From positions 86,614,001 to 86,678,000 of the forward strand of contig OZ231127.1 in assembly GCA_965153355.1 (NCBI GenBank): a stretch of 64,000 nucleotides of DNA, read 5' to 3'. Positions 41,541 to 64,000 of the stretch are shown here, piece after piece (positions within the stretch are counted from its first letter, which is position 1; every line of letters begins with the position of its first letter). The position numbers and the translations under genes are program-made. The notes under the pieces were generated by a model that saw only the letters and a list, made by a program, of their open reading frames with translations, had not been told where the DNA came from and did not search any database. Origin of the DNA: Flaccisagitta enflata (taxonomy: Eukaryota; Chaetognatha; Sagittoidea; Aphragmophora).

Positions 41541-42420
41541 TTCAGAACAAGACTAGAAAGGGCAAGAAAGGGCAAGAGAGGGTCAATATTTACTAGGCAC
41601 TCAGATCCTGATGATAGTTGCTTTAGTTTTCCCCTTTTTTCCGCTCGCTTAAGAAATAACTGGACAAATTTTTTACGGCATCTTAGCACAGGCCTTGAAT
41701 AATCGCTATCCTAATTGGCCCTTCCTTGGTCATTAGTCATGAATAAAAGCACAACATAGAGTAAAAAATGTCTATACTTAAAAAGACAAGACTCAAAGTT
41801 GACTCCTGGTTGTATTTCTAAAGAAAAAGTTTACAAGATTTTATCATGCAATTTCATGTTGCAACGAATCGTTATCAATCTCTTCGGCTCTGAGTATGAT
41901 ATAAGACCATATAGACAACACTGTAAGACAACCAAAGAACAACATCACAATATTAAAGCAACAATTGGCGTAAAATATTTTCAATAATTGGGTAGCAACA
42001 AACATTTAGTTCAAGATAAAACAACAGATCTGATAAAGTACAAATTCAAATTCTACTATACCCGATTACTTTACCGGGTAGTGTTAAGAATATAGCCATA
42101 TTCTTTAGATCTTTTTTAAAAATACAGTTAAACCTTGCAATAAGGGATGTCAAAGATATAACATATTTCATCCATTATAGGTTGATTTCCAGTATTGGCA
42201 ACATGGAAAATAAAAGGAACTAACATAAATGGATCTTATTTGTTTTAGGCAAATTACTGTTACTCTTGGATCCGTTATAGCGTTGTGTAACTGTAGTAAC
42301 GTTTTAATTAACTATCCGTTATCTACCATAACGTGTAATTGGAAAGGAAATAAAACGAGTAACCAGAAAAGGTAATCGGGCAACCCTAATATAGGCGTGC
42401 GGATAGGCAGGGGGCAGGAC
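41541..42420. other. Sequence without recognised gene
   Basis: A/T-rich unique sequence; no exon or element was supported. Confidence 0.35.
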
Positions 42421-42715
42421 GGAAAAAAAAGAAAAAGAAAAAGAAAAAGAAAAAGAAGAAGAAGAAGAAGAAGAAGAAGAAGAAGAAGAAGAAGAAGAAG
42501 AAGAAGAAGAAGAAGAAGAAAAAGATAAAGATACGGCTGAAAAAAAAAAGAAAAAGACAAAGAAAAAAAAAGTGAAAGAAAAAGAAAAAGATAAAGTTAA
42601 AGAAATAGAAATAGAAATAGAAATAGAAATAGAAAAAGAAAAAGAAAAAGAAAAAGAAAAGGAAGAAGAGGAAGCAAAAGAAAAAGAAGAATATGCGGAA
42701 AGAAAAGGCGTTTAA
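42421..42715. repeat. (GAA)n / (GAAATA)n microsatellite
   Basis: AAAAAG, GAA and GAAATA units. The long Phe and Leu frames on the opposite strand come from the repeat. Confidence 0.95.
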
Positions 42716-43267
42716 GAAGTAGACAACGAGAATGTGGACTAAGATTAATGTAGCCAAACAAAGGATTTCTAATGTTTTAATGTTTTAACAATGATGATAT
42801 GATTACAACGAAGCTATCAAACACTTACAAATTTCGAAAATGTCGTTGTAGGTGACACAAATATAATTCCAACTTTTTTTAGCACTATCAGTACTATTTA
42901 GTACTATTCAACACAATCAACTTTTTGTCAGTACTGTTGACCTTAAGGATGCAAATTGTGATAGCTCGCTAGTTGGTCGGTCCGTGTCTCAGTTAGTGGG
43001 TCGGTTGGTTGGTTGACTGGTCATTTGGTTGGTCGGTCGATAGGTCTGTCGGTCTGCCAGTTGGTTGGTCAGTTGATCGGGACATCATTTTGACATCAAA
43101 GAAGGACATCAAATTGTCATCTTAAAGAATCCTCATTTTGACATCATGGAGGGACATCATAGAGGGACATCAATTTTACATCATGTATAAGAACAATATT
43201 CTAACTTCAAAGAAGAGTGATGACTTCAAGGAATTCAATTTCAAGGGTACGTTCATTTTGATCATCT
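42716..43267. other. Downstream flank of the GPCR gene
   Basis: Contains a GGTT/GGTC-rich patch (42970-43085) and several GACATCA-type imperfect repeats (43080-43170). No AATAAA was seen on the minus strand close to the GPCR stop. Confidence 0.4.
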
Positions 43268-63879
<20,612 letters not shown>

Positions 63880-63960
63880 CTGAAAATGGGAAAAACAAAC
63901 GACGTGAAAGACCTGAAATATGGTACAAAAAGACGTGAAAGACCTAAGAATGGAACGAAC
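63880..63960 (-). repeat. Two extra copies of the TM5 exon acceptor
   Basis: TTTCAGGTCTTTCACGTCG and CTTAGGTCTTTCACGTC repeat the acceptor and first codons of the TM5 exon at about 30-bp spacing upstream of the real one. Confidence 0.75.
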
Positions 63961-64000
63961 CAAAGGAAGTGAAAATGGAAATAACCAAAGGAAAAGAAAG

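Overview
This window is animal genomic DNA with the look of an invertebrate bilaterian: small phase-matched GT-AG exons, a myosin VI gene, a neuropeptide-type GPCR, a BEL/Pao retrotransposon, a Penelope-like relic, many MITEs and an extreme load of microsatellites. I cannot name the species; the simple-repeat load and the repeat families would fit a crustacean or a lophotrochozoan, but that is a guess. No bacterial or viral genome organisation is present.

Region 1 to 30.5 kb (minus strand): a nearly complete myosin VI gene. I can place 17 exons with consistent splice phases, from the start codon at 30526 to the Gly-Trp-Trp codons at 1775. Only the last exon or exons of the cargo-binding tail are missing. 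Intron 9 carries a full-length BEL/Pao element (7988-14939) in the same sense as the gene. Other introns hold MITEs, a recent 0.58-kb direct duplication, fold-back elements and microsatellites. An unassigned minus-strand ORF runs off the left edge (1-577).

Region 30.5 to 43 kb: intergenic or unrecognised DNA made of simple repeats, a 2-kb 32-bp minisatellite (37.0-39.1 kb), a nested pair of MITEs and many copies of a short repeat that carries its own (ACCG)n microsatellite.

Region 43.3 to 63.9 kb (minus strand): the 3' half of a rhodopsin-class GPCR gene, neuropeptide Y/F-receptor-like. Eight exons run from TM5 to the stop codon and stay in one frame, with the N-terminal exons beyond the right edge. 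Its 17.2-kb intron between the ICL3 and TM6 exons contains a whole second gene on the opposite strand (49768-56042): a two-exon, 1431-residue protein with leucine-rich repeats, a Roc GTPase, a COR-like region and a C-terminal HEPN-like segment with an R-N-x3-H motif. That architecture suggests an immune-type or RNA-targeting sensor.

Two genome-wide habits stand out. First, in both minus-strand genes many exon boundaries have been tandemly duplicated, so introns carry arrays of truncated exon copies with splice sites still attached. Second, long microsatellites sit against the splice sites, sometimes forming the polypyrimidine tract, and also lie inside exons, where they encode Gly/Ser or Thr linkers.
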